The notes: generated by a model not told the origin, from the sequence alone. Counted from the first letter of the stretch, positions 1-8,782 are shown. The stretch is DNA of 35,099 nt from Dehalococcoidia bacterium (GCA_003162335.1 PMMG01000016.1:1-35099), one strand, 5' to 3'. Numbers and translations: made by a program.

Positions 1-1179
1 GACCTGGCAATATCGCTGGTGCCTCGGATGGAAGTGCTTAAATTGACGCGGGAATGTGTAGAAAAACGTGTCCGGGGCATGCTCCTCTTCACTTCCGGTT
101 TCAGGGAAAAAGATGAAGAAGGTAAAAAAATCGAGTTGGAAATGGCGCGCATTGCTGCCGAAGGCGGCGTCCGGCTCATCGGGCCTAATGCCAACGGTTT
201 CTATTGCCCGGCATCCAAAATCTGCACTTTCCCCGGCGCTCTCATGGTTGGAGGATTACCGGTCGAAAGCGGCAAACTCGCCATCCTTTCTCAGAGCGGC
301 TCTTTTGCCGATTATACCTGCCAGATCCTGGCCGGTAAGAATATCCGGTTCAGTAAAGTAGTCGGCTATGGTAACGAAAGTGACCTCAGCGCTGCCGATT
401 TTCTGGAATATTTCGGCCAGGATAAAGAAACCGCCGTCATCGCCGGTTACCTCGAAGGAATTAAAGACGGCCGCCGGTTCTATGAATTCGCTCGTACAAT
501 TTCCAAACAAAAACCGATCATTATCTGGAAAGGCGGTCTCACCAAATCCGGCGCGCGTGCTGCCCAGGCGCACACCGGATCGTTGGCCGGTTCCCGGCAA
601 GTCTGGCAAACCATGTTCAAGCAGGCCGGTATTATTAGCGTGAACAGTATCGAAGAAGTGGTAGATTGCGTTCTGGGTTTTTACCGGTTGCCGCTACCTA
701 ATGGCCGCAGGGTCACTATATTATCCGGGATGGCCGGGACCAATGTCGGCACGGCGGATAATTGCCTCATGCTGGGGCTGGAAATGGCAAAATATACCGA
801 AACAACCAATCAAAAACTCCTGCAACTGCTGCCCGCTATCGGGACGACTGCCGCCAACCCTACCGATATCGGCGCCGGAGTGCTCGTCAATCCCAAACTC
901 TATGGGCAAACCGCGAAAATTCTCCTCGACGATGCCAATGTGGATATGTTAATCACGATTACCGGACCGGATAATCCTGTCACTGTCAAAGACCTGGCCG
1001 AAGTTGCCCAAAACGCAACTAAACCAATGGCAATCTCATTATTCGATATCGCCGGTTTAGTGGAACCGCAGGCAAAGTTCCTGCAAGAAAAAGGCATCCC
1101 TGTCTACTTCGACCCGAAGCGCGCCGCGTTCGTCCTGGCTAAAATGGTTGATTACGCCGAATACAGAACGAAAGGCTAA
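1..1179 (+). CDS. NDP-forming acyl-CoA synthetase / CoA-binding protein, 5' truncated by window
   Basis: This is the C-terminal part of an ADP/NDP-forming acyl-CoA synthetase alpha-type subunit, a family that interconverts acyl-CoA and acid plus NTP through a phosphohistidine. The frame is open from base 1 with no start codon of its own, so the gene begins upstream of the window; the GTG at 19 is internal. Visible succinyl-CoA-ligase-like motifs are IGPNANGF, LAILSQSGSFADYT and the phosphohistidine loop AHTGSLAGS (His at residue 191 of the fragment). The C-terminal part, about 180 residues, is the second ligase/CoA domain. No ATP-grasp beta domain follows, so a beta subunit would have to be encoded elsewhere or upstream. 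Substrate (acetate, propionate or aryl acids) cannot be told. Family call is firm, substrate unknown. Confidence 0.88.
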   Translation, partial: DLAISLVPRMEVLKLTRECVEKRVRGMLLFTSGFREKDEEGKKIELEMARIAAEGGVRLIGPNANGFYCPASKICTFPGALMVGGLPVESGKLAILSQSGSFADYTCQILAGKNIRFSKVVGYGNESDLSAADFLEYFGQDKETAVIAGYLEGIKDGRRFYEFARTISKQKPIIIWKGGLTKSGARAAQAHTGSLAGSRQVWQTMFKQAGIISVNSIEEVVDCVLGFYRLPLPNGRRVTILSGMAGTNVGTADNCLMLGLEMAKYTETTNQKLLQLLPAIGTTAANPTDIGAGVLVNPKLYGQTAKILLDDANVDMLITITGPDNPVTVKDLAEVAQNATKPMAISLFDIAGLVEPQAKFLQEKGIPVYFDPKRAAFVLAKMVDYAEYRTKG

Positions 1180-1239
1180 CCATGATTTCCATTCCGGCCT
1201 TCGCTATTATTCATTTGAATAATATGGATTTTTAATTTA

Positions 1240-1312
1240 TTGGGTATTTTGATATTCGGATTTCGGATTTATTTGATTATTGATTGGTACCTGGTTTTTG
1301 GAATTTGGTTAT
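1240..1312. repeat. degenerate AT-rich intergenic filler
   Basis: The stretch is built from phrases such as 'gatattcggatttcgg' and 'tttttggaatttggtt'. Similar phrasing recurs at about 3940-3990, 6983-7075, 7140-7200 and 21398-21455, and in reverse complement at about 9725-9830 and 27868-27960. It looks like decayed copies of a dispersed repeat. It has no coding potential. Confidence 0.45.
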
Positions 1313-1397
1313 TTCGTCCCTTAGCTTCAAAAGTAGCCATCCGCCCCAAAATATGCTTTAATATATATTTGTTGACTAATATGGAGGACATATAAAC

Positions 1398-2090
1398 ATG
1401 GCGACTTTAGAACTAAAAGCAACGAAACGACACATCGAGGGCAAAAAAGTGCAGGAATTACGCCGTCAGGGCGTCACCCCGGCGCATCTCTTTGGACCCG
1501 GTGTGGATTCTTTAGCGATACAATGCGATACTAACGCTCTGCGGAATATCCTGGTAGACGCCGGGCACACCAAACTCGTCAGCCTCAAACTGGGCCACGA
1601 GCATGCCCCGCGCACGGTCATGATCCGCGAGGTCCAGATCGATAATTTCAAGGGCGGCGTGCTCCATGTCGATTTCTACCAATTGAATTTGAAAGAAAAT
1701 ATCAGAGTTAATGTCCCCATCACGTTAACAGGTGAATCGTCAGCCGCCAAGATGAAAGGTAACTCTCTGGTGCAGGAGCTCAACGAATTGACAGTTTTAT
1801 GTCTGCCCACTAACATCCCGAGTATCGTCGAGGTAGATATTTCTCCGTTGATCACCGCCGACCAGATGATCCGCGTCAGAGATCTGAACGCCATACCCGA
1901 TGTCACTATAGTCAACGAACCGGGTGTAGTTGTCGCCAGAATTGCGGTTGAAGTCGCTGAGGTTGTTGAAAAACCGAAAGCTGCCGCTGAAGGTGAGGCT
2001 GCCGCAGAAGGCGCTGCCCCTGCCGAGGGTGAAAAGAAAGAAGCCCCCGCTAAAGGTGAAAAGGCCGCAAAGCCCGAAAAGAAGGAATAG
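1398..2090 (+). CDS. rplY: 50S ribosomal protein bL25 (Ctc form)
   Basis: Ribosomal protein bL25 binds 5S rRNA in the central protuberance of the large subunit. The 230-residue length is the long Ctc/TL5 form: an N-terminal L25 barrel (about 1-95, beginning ATLELKATKRHIEGKKVQEL), then the C-terminal Ctc beta domain (about 100-190). The last 40 residues are a low-complexity Ala/Glu/Lys/Pro tail. A GGAGG ribosome-binding site lies 11 bases before the ATG. A GC-rich hairpin follows directly, so the gene is probably monocistronic. In Bacillus the Ctc form is a general stress protein; whether that applies here cannot be seen. Confidence 0.95.
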   Translation: MATLELKATKRHIEGKKVQELRRQGVTPAHLFGPGVDSLAIQCDTNALRNILVDAGHTKLVSLKLGHEHAPRTVMIREVQIDNFKGGVLHVDFYQLNLKENIRVNVPITLTGESSAAKMKGNSLVQELNELTVLCLPTNIPSIVEVDISPLITADQMIRVRDLNAIPDVTIVNEPGVVVARIAVEVAEVVEKPKAAAEGEAAAEGAAPAEGEKKEAPAKGEKAAKPEKKE

Positions 2091-2116
2091 TTTTGTAGTT
2101 TATCATTCTCAACGGC

Positions 2117-2145
2117 CGCCGGAGGATTTAAAATGTCCTCCGGCG
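2117..2145 (+). terminator. hairpin terminator after rplY
   Basis: A perfect 10-bp stem (CGCCGGAGGA / TCCTCCGGCG) with a 9-base loop begins 27 bases after the rplY stop. Only a short TTT tract follows, so it is terminator-like rather than a textbook intrinsic terminator. The stem also contains GGAGG, but no gene starts after it. Confidence 0.6.
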
Positions 2146-2183
2146 TTTGCAATTATACCCGCTGAGAAAAGGAGATTATTAAA

Positions 2184-3095
2184 ATGCCTTCATACGCCTA
2201 TTATCAGAAAAAGTACATACCGCTGGCAGACGCTAAAATGGGCATCATGACCAACTTTGCCCACTACGGCACAGGTGTCTTCGAGGGTATCCGCGGCAAC
2301 TGGAACAAGGCAGACAACCAGCTCTACCTCTACCGCCTGAAAGAACACTACGAACGCCTGATGAGCGGTTGCCGCGTCATGAATATCGCGCTGCCATATA
2401 CCGTCGAGGATCTTTGCGATATTACCGTCAAACTGACCGCCAAATGCAATTTCAAAGAAGATGTTTACGTGCGCCCCGTTGCCTATAAAAGTTCTGAGGC
2501 AATGGGCGTCCGCCTCCACAATCTGGATAATGATTTCTTTGCTTTCGTTTTCCCCTGGGGGCGCTACATTGATACCGACCGCGCGCGCTGCTGCGTCTCT
2601 TCATGGCGTTTCCCCACTGAAGTACCGCGTGCCAAAATCACCGGCCTCTACGTCACCAATGCCTTAGCCAAAACAGAAGCTGTTGAGAACGGTTTCGATG
2701 AAGCCATCATGCTCACCCCCTCCGGTTATGTGGCGGAAGGCAGCGGCGAGAATATTTTCATGATCGTCGATGAAAAACTCATCACGCCGCCCGCTTCGGA
2801 CGGTGTTTTAGTCGGCATCACCCGCGATACCGTGATCAAATTAGCTAAAAATGAACTGGGCATCGAAACGGTAGAAAGACATATCAACCGCATCGAACTT
2901 TATAACGTCGCCGAGATCTTCATGACCGGCACCGCCGCGCATATCACGCCCATCGCCGAAATCGACCACCGCAAGGTCGCTAACGGAGAAATCGGCAAAG
3001 TTACTAAAAAACTGCAAAATCTCTACGCCGATGTTATCCTGGGAAAGAACAAAAAATACGCCAACTGGTGCACACCGGTATTTTCAAAAAAATAG
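2184..3095 (+). CDS. ilvE: branched-chain amino acid aminotransferase
   Basis: A fold-type IV PLP aminotransferase catalysing the last step of valine, leucine and isoleucine synthesis (2-oxo acid plus glutamate). At 303 residues it has the usual length. Near the N-terminus is HYGTGVFEGIRG, the substrate-pocket signature. The PLP lysine is Lys151 in PRAKITGLYVTNALAKTEA. The class IV signature GFDEAIMLTPSGYVAEGSGENIF and the late TGTAAHITPI loop are intact. An AAGGAG ribosome-binding site sits 9 bases before the ATG. The plsY-like gene starts 18 bases after the stop, so the two are probably co-transcribed. D-amino-acid transaminase and ADC lyase are relatives, but the motif set favours IlvE. 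Confidence 0.92.
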   Translation: MPSYAYYQKKYIPLADAKMGIMTNFAHYGTGVFEGIRGNWNKADNQLYLYRLKEHYERLMSGCRVMNIALPYTVEDLCDITVKLTAKCNFKEDVYVRPVAYKSSEAMGVRLHNLDNDFFAFVFPWGRYIDTDRARCCVSSWRFPTEVPRAKITGLYVTNALAKTEAVENGFDEAIMLTPSGYVAEGSGENIFMIVDEKLITPPASDGVLVGITRDTVIKLAKNELGIETVERHINRIELYNVAEIFMTGTAAHITPIAEIDHRKVANGEIGKVTKKLQNLYADVILGKNKKYANWCTPVFSKK

Positions 3096-3113
3096 AACTC
3101 TGACGAGGCCGGT

Positions 3114-3749
3114 ATGATCGGAAATGGGTTTTTAACAACACTCATCGTTTTCGTCATCGGCTATTTCATCGGCTCTATACCCACTGCTTATATCCTCACA
3201 CGCCTGAAAACCGGTAAGGATATCCGCAAACTCGGCGGCGGCAATGTCGGCGGACTGAACACCTTCAAAGAAGTCGGCCTGGTTCCTGCCCTTATAGTCG
3301 CTTTGATCGACATCGCCAAAGGTGCCGCCGTGGCAGCAATTGCCTATTGGCCGCTGCATCTTGATCAGCCCTATGTATTAATTGCGGTAGTCGCTGCTGT
3401 CGTCGGGCACAGTTGGATGATCTGGCTTAAGTTCAGCGGCGGCAGAGGTATCGGCGTGATCGCCGGTTCATTATTGATCGTCATGCCGGTCTACGGTTAT
3501 CCGCTGCAGTTGGGAATTATTATTGCCGTCGTCTTGTTATTTTTCGCGTTAACCCGCAATGTCGCGTTATCGATGGGAATAGCTTTACTGGTATTGCCGT
3601 TCCTGTTCTGGCTGGGCGGCACTCATTCCGGCCTGCTGGTGATCTGGTACATTGTCATCGCGCTCATTGTTGCCGGCAAATTTTTTCCTGCCGCTTTAAA
3701 AGCCCTGGCTAAAAATAAAAACCTCAAAGACTACATCAAAGGCCGCTGA
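3114..3749 (+). CDS. PlsY-like glycerol-3-phosphate acyltransferase, divergent
   Basis: An integral membrane protein of 211 residues with about six hydrophobic segments. It resembles PlsY, which transfers acyl from acyl phosphate to glycerol 3-phosphate at the start of phospholipid synthesis. Recognisable are GYFIGSIPTAYILTRLKTGKDIRKLG (motif 1), GGGNVGGLNTFKEVG (motif 2) and GHSWMIWLKFSGGRGIGV (motif 3). Motifs 2 and 3 differ from the usual GSGNxGATN and KGGKGVAT, so this may be a paralogue with altered activity. A GAGG lies 6 bases before the ATG. The gene follows ilvE closely and runs convergently toward rpsT. I leave the symbol blank because of the divergent motifs. Confidence 0.8.
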   Translation: MIGNGFLTTLIVFVIGYFIGSIPTAYILTRLKTGKDIRKLGGGNVGGLNTFKEVGLVPALIVALIDIAKGAAVAAIAYWPLHLDQPYVLIAVVAAVVGHSWMIWLKFSGGRGIGVIAGSLLIVMPVYGYPLQLGIIIAVVLLFFALTRNVALSMGIALLVLPFLFWLGGTHSGLLVIWYIVIALIVAGKFFPAALKALAKNKNLKDYIKGR

Positions 3750-3807
3750 AACGAGCTGTCAGCAATCAGCTCTCAGCCGGATAGTGGTACAGCCGTCCCC
3801 ACCAAGT

Positions 3808-3861
3808 GTCATTGCGAGGAACGAAGCAATCTCAGGGAGGCGGGGTATTCAATCCCAAACC
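3808..3861 (+). repeat. intergenic repeat family B, copy 1
   Basis: This copy contains 'attgcgaggaacgaagcaat' followed by 'ctcagggaggcggggtattc' and 'aatccca'. It is nearly identical to 21308-21362. A shorter copy lies at about 30981-31010 and a decayed one at 6892-6937. All copies are intergenic. ORFs reading through it are not genes. Confidence 0.8.
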
Positions 3862-3992
3862 ACCATTCCGCCGAAAGCTTGAGACTGCAGTCGAAATACT
3901 TGACGAAGGAAATGTACGGTATCCATTTTCAAATTATTTATTTCATATTTTGAATTTGTTTGTAGTTTGGTGCTTGGGGTTTGGAATTTCTG

Positions 3993-4097
3993 TAGAGTGT
4001 GTGCCAGCCCCCCAGGTGTAATTCTCCCGTTTTTCCCATCCTTGCGGGCGACCGGATTATTTTTACGGGCGACCGGCCGGTCGCCCCCATGGTCGTA
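3993..4097 (+). repeat. intergenic repeat family C, copy 1 (GC-rich palindrome)
   Basis: The 3' part carries the perfect 20-base palindrome GGGCGACCGGCCGGTCGCCC at 4067-4086, preceded by a partial copy 'gggcgaccggattattt'. Its 5' part ('gtgccagccccccaggtgta') matches 31151-31259. A shorter copy is at 7078-7141. Confidence 0.8.
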
Positions 4098-4141
4098 TTT
4101 TCCCCTACTCACCACTCACAACTTAAGAAATTTAAACAAAA

Positions 4142-4178
4142 TTGAGCCGTATTCTAGGTTATATAGAATACGGCTCAA
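4142..4178 (-). terminator. intrinsic terminator of rpsT
   Basis: A perfect 15-bp inverted repeat (TTGAGCCGTATTCTA / TAGAATACGGCTCAA) with a 7-base loop lies 25 bases past the rpsT stop. Read on the minus strand it is followed at once by TTTTGTTT. Stem plus U-tract make a convincing Rho-independent terminator for the minus-strand rpsT transcript. Confidence 0.85.
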
Positions 4179-4203
4179 GCTCTATCTCAAGTATCGGAAG
4201 TTG

Positions 4204-4467
4204 CTATTTTACGGCGTTTAATTTCTTGATCAAACGGGCTTTGCGGCGGGCAGCATTATTAGGATGAATAATACCCTTTGAAGCCGCTTTATCCAGCGTG
4301 CTTAGGGCGGTCGCTGCTGCGGTCTTGGCTGTATCCGCTTTACCGGCGTTAATCGCTTTTTCCGCCTTGGTAATACTGCTCTTACACTCTGTGCGGATAG
4401 CTTTATTCCGAATAGTCCGCTTGGCGTCCGTACGCAACTGTCTGATTGATGAATCTATATTAGGCAA
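4204..4467 (-). CDS. rpsT: 30S ribosomal protein bS20, UUG start
   Basis: Small basic ribosomal protein bS20, which binds 16S rRNA early in 30S assembly. It has 87 residues, the family length, beginning MPNIDSSIRQLRTDAKRTIRNK and rich in Lys/Arg/Ala helices. The start codon is TTG, set by a strong AAGGAGGT five bases upstream; no better in-frame ATG exists. E. coli rpsT also starts with UUG and is feedback-regulated by S20, so the weak start may serve the same purpose here (inference). It lies 58 bases downstream of rel on the same strand and ends in a strong terminator. Confidence 0.95.
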   Translation of the reverse strand: MPNIDSSIRQLRTDAKRTIRNKAIRTECKSSITKAEKAINAGKADTAKTAAATALSTLDKAASKGIIHPNNAARRKARLIKKLNAVK

Positions 4468-4525
4468 TTTCTACCTCCTTACACTGTGTCCATAGCCTTA
4501 TATGCAAATTAAAATATTTTTAACA

Positions 4526-6709
4526 TTACGAAGTAGGTTTGATCGATGTCCCTTCACCCGCACGGGTGACATTAATGACCCCGCGGACACCTTCAATCCT
4601 GGATAGAACACGGCTCAACTGCCCCAGATCCTCGATGTCGATTGTGATCGAAATCATCGCTTGCTGGTCGGGTTTTTCGGAGACATTCATGTTAGCGATG
4701 TTGACTTTCTCCGCGGCCACTACTACAGTAATATCCCGCGCCAGGCCGACCCTGTTGAAAGCATCCACCACCACTGAAACCGGATAAGTCGTCCCGGTCT
4801 GTCCCCAATCGACCTCAATGAGCCTTTCTTTCTCTTCCTCATTAATAATGTTAATGCAATCTTTGCGGTGAACACTGACACCGCGATTGCGTGTTACAAA
4901 TCCGATTATCTCATCTCCGGGCACCGGATTGCAACATTGAGCGAGACTTGTCAGCATATCGCCCGCTCCCAGCACCCTGATGGAAGACGTCGAGACCTTG
5001 GCCGGTGTCGTACCGGTTGGTTTCACTACTTCAGGTTGTTCCGGCGCTAGTCTGGAGGCTATTTGCTGTGTGGTCACGCCTCCGTAACCCAGCGCCGCGT
5101 AAAATTCATCGATGGTATCGTAACTGAATAATTTCGAAATTTTTTCCCGCTCGGTGAATTTAATGCCAAGGTGCCGCATGAATTTATCCAGAATTTCCCG
5201 CCCGCGTTCGACATTTTCCGTCCGCTCCTGCTTTGTAAACCACTGCTTGATTTTCGAACGTGCGTGCGTAGTCTTAATGTAACCGAGGTTTTGATTCAAC
5301 CAATCGCGGCTGGGCGCGCGGGTCCCTTTGCTGGCCATGATTTCCACAATATCGCCGTTATGCAGTTCAGTATTCAGCGGCACCAGTTTACAGTTTACCT
5401 TGGCACCGATGCAGCGGTTTCCCAGGTCTGTATGGATACGATAGGCAAAATCCAGCGGAGTAGAACCCTTCGGCAGGTCCTTCACATCCCCTTTCGGCGT
5501 GTAGACAAAAACCTGGTCGCTGAACACGTCTGTTCTCACGGATTCCAGGAACTCTTCCGCTCCGCTCAATTCCCGGTGCCAGTCGATCAATTGCCGCAGC
5601 CAACCGATACCGTTTTCAAAACTGTTATCTTTCCGTCCGCCATCTTTATAGCGCCAGTGCACAGCCACACCGTATTCGGCAATGCGGTGCATTTCCCGCG
5701 TGCGTATCTGGATCTCCAGCGGCGTCGTCCGTTCGCACATTACTGTCGTATGCAGGGACTGGTAACCATTCATCTTGGGATTAGCAATATAGTCATCGAA
5801 CTGATCCGGCAGCGGATGCCAGAGGTTATGGACAATGCCTAAAGAGGCATAACAATCCTGAACCGTCTCCACCACCACTCTTAATGCCAGCAGGTCGTGG
5901 ATATCATCGAAATCTTTGCCCATGGCAATATATTTTTCAGTTTTCTGGTTGATACTGTAAATGTGCTTCGCGCGGCCTGTGATTTCCGCCTTGATGCCTG
6001 CCTTTTCAAATTCTTGTTTAAGCAGCCAGGTCACTTCCGCAATAAAACGCTCGCGGTCGGCACGCTTGCTGGCAATCAATGTTGCGATGCGGCGGTATTT
6101 CTCCGGTTCCAGGTAGCGAAAAGACAGGTCTTCCAGCTGCCATTTCACTTCCCAGATGCCCAAACGATGCGCTAGCGGCGCATAGATATCCAGTGTCTCG
6201 CGGGAAATACGTAATTGCTGTTCCGGCGTAAGCGCCTGCAGTGTGCGCATATTATGCAAACGGTCGGCAAGTTTGATGAAAACCACCCGCAGATCTTCTG
6301 CCATCGCTACCAGCATTTTCCGCAGGTTCTCCGCCTGGCTTGCGCCGCTTAGACCGCTGCCGCGCCTGGGGGTGACATTCGTGGTTGTAAGTGAAATCTT
6401 GCCCAGTTTGGTCGTGGCGTCCACCAGTTTGGCAATTTCCGGCCCGAACTTCTCCACTATCTCGGCGTTTTCCACACCGCAATTCTCTTCGACGTCATGC
6501 AGCAGAGCCGCGGCCAGCGAACTGGCATCCAGCTGCAGGTTCACCAGGATCATCGCCACGTGTAATGGGTGCTCGATGTAAGGTTCGCCGGATTTCCGCG
6601 TCTGGCCTTCATGGGCCTTGGCCGCAAACTCATAGGCCCGCTCGATGACAGCCATTTTTTCGGGCGGGAGATATGTTTTTGCTTTTTCGATGAGTTCAGC
6701 TACAGGCAC
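4526..6709 (-). CDS. rel: bifunctional (p)ppGpp synthetase/hydrolase Rel/SpoT
   Basis: A long RelA/SpoT homologue of 727 residues that makes and degrades the alarmone (p)ppGpp. In order: an HD hydrolase domain (about 30-180) with intact HD in LLHDVEEN (His71-Asp72) and the later FIKLADRLHNMRTL; a synthetase domain (about 240-355) with ALRVVVETVQDCYASLGIVH and NPKMNGYQSLHTTV; a TGS domain (about 395-455, VYTPKGDVKDLPKGSTPLDF); a zinc-finger/RIS region with AQCCNPVPGDEIIGF; and a C-terminal ACT domain. Hydrolase motifs are intact, so it should be bifunctional. The start is GTG at 6709 (MPVAELIEKAK) with only a weak ribosome-binding site. rpsT follows 58 bases downstream. Confidence 0.95.
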   Translation of the reverse strand: MPVAELIEKAKTYLPPEKMAVIERAYEFAAKAHEGQTRKSGEPYIEHPLHVAMILVNLQLDASSLAAALLHDVEENCGVENAEIVEKFGPEIAKLVDATTKLGKISLTTTNVTPRRGSGLSGASQAENLRKMLVAMAEDLRVVFIKLADRLHNMRTLQALTPEQQLRISRETLDIYAPLAHRLGIWEVKWQLEDLSFRYLEPEKYRRIATLIASKRADRERFIAEVTWLLKQEFEKAGIKAEITGRAKHIYSINQKTEKYIAMGKDFDDIHDLLALRVVVETVQDCYASLGIVHNLWHPLPDQFDDYIANPKMNGYQSLHTTVMCERTTPLEIQIRTREMHRIAEYGVAVHWRYKDGGRKDNSFENGIGWLRQLIDWHRELSGAEEFLESVRTDVFSDQVFVYTPKGDVKDLPKGSTPLDFAYRIHTDLGNRCIGAKVNCKLVPLNTELHNGDIVEIMASKGTRAPSRDWLNQNLGYIKTTHARSKIKQWFTKQERTENVERGREILDKFMRHLGIKFTEREKISKLFSYDTIDEFYAALGYGGVTTQQIASRLAPEQPEVVKPTGTTPAKVSTSSIRVLGAGDMLTSLAQCCNPVPGDEIIGFVTRNRGVSVHRKDCINIINEEEKERLIEVDWGQTGTTYPVSVVVDAFNRVGLARDITVVVAAEKVNIANMNVSEKPDQQAMISITIDIEDLGQLSRVLSRIEGVRGVINVTRAGEGTSIKPTS

Positions 6710-7230
6710 GTTTCAGACCACCTTTCCGGACTATAAACTAAGTATAACCTAAGGGTAAAATCAATACAAAGCCCAAAGTCACAGATGGAAAGCCATTAGC
6801 CGTTAGCTGTCAACTATCCCGTAGGGTCGAATTTTCGAAGATACTCATACGATGCGCATTAAAAGTATGATGTACGAACTCGACCGCCCATCGTCATTAT
6901 AAGGAACGAAGCAATTTCAGAGAGGCGGTGGATGTAGGGCTATGCATCCACATGAGCGAAGATCGTATCCATTTACATCTTTATAACTTGAACATTTGAA
7001 TTTGTTTCGGATTTCGATATTAGTATTTCGTATTTTGTTTGAGATTTGGTGATTGGAACTCGGAATTTAATACTGTATTAATTGTACGGGTGACCGGATT
7101 ATTTGTACGGGCAACCGGCCGGTCGCCCCCACCGTTGTATCCATTTGTGTCTTTTGAATTTGTTTCGGATTTCGATATTCAGACTTAGTGCTTTCTTGAT
7201 TATTGATTATTACCGCAGGTTGTATCTTTC
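6710..7230. other. 521-bp intergenic region of decayed repeats
   Basis: No gene was found. The region holds a decayed family B repeat (6892-6937, 'aaggaacgaagcaatttcag'), a partial family C repeat (7078-7141), and AT-rich filler of the 'gaatttgtttcggatttcga' type twice (6983-7075 and 7140-7200). It separates the rel start from the stop of the transglutaminase-like gene, both on the minus strand, so it must also contain the rel promoter, which I could not place. Confidence 0.6.
7078..7141 (+). repeat. intergenic repeat family C, copy 2 (partial)
   Basis: It contains 'acgggtgaccggattattt', then a near-perfect form of the 20-base GC-rich palindrome at 7109-7128 with one A in place of G, then 'ccccaccgttgtat'. 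It lacks the 5' half seen at 3993 and 31151. Confidence 0.7.
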
Positions 7231-7842
7231 TTACTCCGGAATTACCAGCAAATAATTATAAAGCCTCCGCATTTGGTCTAGGAACAGGTTTAACTCCGGA
7301 TAGAAAGCGCGGAAGCGGTCGTCCAGAACCGTGTGCATCAGGCGGGCCTCGGACTCGGAATAATATTCCTCCTCACCGCACGGAGTTACCGGTAGCGTTG
7401 TGTCGCTTTTACCGTCCCAATTCGCATTCACCTGGAAATCGGCTTTTTGCAGGGGTAAATCCAGCGTGGCATCCACCAGTACCAGTTTATCGTTAATCTC
7501 TACCTTACAGGCCAGGTGACGGGAGACTGGCAGCGCCAGCGCCATGTCTTTCAACCTGACCGAATACTCACCCATAATTCCGGCGATTTCGTCCCAGCGG
7601 TGTGGATACACCGCATAAAATACCGGCAAATCGAGGCGGCGGAACATTTCGGATAACAGGAAGTGCTTGGGTGAACAGGATCCTTTACCGGTTTTCAGAA
7701 TATTCCGGTAGCCTCGGTAATCCATGATCTCCGGCACGATGGTATAAGGGATATCCCTGATCTGACAGAAGATATTTATACGGGCCTGCAGCGGGTCTTT
7801 CCCTTTCGTCCATTCCTTGAACTTCTCATCGATGTTGTTCAT
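7231..7842 (-). CDS. transglutaminase-like superfamily protein
   Basis: A 203-residue soluble protein with a plausible papain-like/transglutaminase triad: Cys56 in GKGSCSPKH, His109 in SRHLACKVEIND and Asp124 in LVLVDATLDLP. The order and the short His-Asp spacing fit the bacterial transglutaminase-like fold, which includes proteases and peptide-modifying enzymes. There is no signal peptide, so it should be cytoplasmic. Its ATG overlaps the end of the PrsW gene by 17 bases, implying translational coupling and shared function with the two upstream membrane proteins. The substrate is unknown. The fold call is moderately sure. Confidence 0.7.
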   Translation of the reverse strand: MNNIDEKFKEWTKGKDPLQARINIFCQIRDIPYTIVPEIMDYRGYRNILKTGKGSCSPKHFLLSEMFRRLDLPVFYAVYPHRWDEIAGIMGEYSVRLKDMALALPVSRHLACKVEINDKLVLVDATLDLPLQKADFQVNANWDGKSDTTLPVTPCGEEEYYSESEARLMHTVLDDRFRAFYPELNLFLDQMRRLYNYLLVIPE

Positions 7843-8782
7843 TTACAAATCCCGGCTTTTTAATCACACGGCTGCCGCAAGACGGGCAAAAATTAGTCTT
7901 GTTGGTCAGTTCGGCTCCGCATTTACCGCAAAATTCGGGATAGGTCGCTTTGTTCACTGCCAACTGAGCGCCGCAGGTAGGACAGAAGGCGTAGTAGTAA
8001 GGAATATGCGTTTGACAATTCGGGCAAGCAATCAATAACTCGGCGTTTTTATCCTTGAACGGTGAGTCTTTCTGCCCGCGTTTGATCAAGACGATAAAGA
8101 AAGCGATTAATCCGCCGAACAATGCGATCATACCGATCAGGATCGGGATATTGGTAAAAGCATCAGTTTGCTGGAAGGCCAGGAAATCAAACATCCCGTG
8201 CCCAGCCATCGCGCCCAGTAACCCCAACCAGAGCCAAATCGCTGAGTTTTTCTTCTTCATTTTGCGCATCGCCAGTGGATAGCCCCACAGCGCCGAAAAG
8301 GCCACGTGTGCCAGTGTGGAAATAGGCGCCCGTACCAGTATCGTTTGCCAGCCGTAAGAAGTCATGTAGCCCACATTCTCCAGCGAGGCAAAACCCAGCG
8401 CAGAAGCCGAGGAATAGACCAGCCCATCGATCGGCTCATCGAAGTAAGGAGACGAATAGATCGTGGTTCTGACCACCAGGAATTTGAACAGTTCTTCGGT
8501 GAACCCGGCGACGATAAATGCCATGTACGCCATTTGCCCCAGGGACAAGCGGCTCAAACTGTCCACGTTCAAATCTTTGAGGTTGCCTAAATGTCCGAAA
8601 ACATACGGCAACATCAACCCCAATTCAATAAACGAAACCGGGACTGTCACGGCCATACCCAACAGGAACGTGCGGATGACCAGTCTTTTCGGTTCCGGCC
8701 GGTATTTATTTCCACGGTAGATCAGCCAGAGCCAAAAAAGACCCGGCGCCAGTCCCAGAACCGGGATCAGCAGAAATTGCAT
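7826..8782 (-). CDS. PrsW-family intramembrane protease with C-terminal double zinc ribbon
   Basis: A polytopic membrane protein of 318 residues in the PrsW glutamic-type intramembrane protease family. In Bacillus, PrsW cleaves the anti-sigma factor RsiW. Family landmarks are visible: FTEELFKFLVV (Glu96, Glu97, Lys100), FASLENVGY (Glu135), a His in LAHVAFSALWG (His159) and GHGMFDF (His195, Asp199). About eight hydrophobic segments are followed by a cytosolic tail with two CxxC...CxxC zinc ribbons (Cys253/256/267/270 and Cys285/288/299/302). The tail is an add-on to the core family and mirrors the N-terminal ribbons of the upstream RDD protein. The gene starts 19 bases after the RDD stop. No anti-sigma factor is in the window, so the target is unknown. 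Confidence 0.85.
   Translation of the reverse strand: MQFLLIPVLGLAPGLFWLWLIYRGNKYRPEPKRLVIRTFLLGMAVTVPVSFIELGLMLPYVFGHLGNLKDLNVDSLSRLSLGQMAYMAFIVAGFTEELFKFLVVRTTIYSSPYFDEPIDGLVYSSASALGFASLENVGYMTSYGWQTILVRAPISTLAHVAFSALWGYPLAMRKMKKKNSAIWLWLGLLGAMAGHGMFDFLAFQQTDAFTNIPILIGMIALFGGLIAFFIVLIKRGQKDSPFKDKNAELLIACPNCQTHIPYYYAFCPTCGAQLAVNKATYPEFCGKCGAELTNKTNFCPSCGSRVIKKPGFVNEQHR

Noticed and set aside
5171-5842. Plus-strand ORF of 223 codons inside rel
   Set aside because: It is antisense to the conserved synthetase and TGS region of rel and has no family features; it is a codon-bias shadow.
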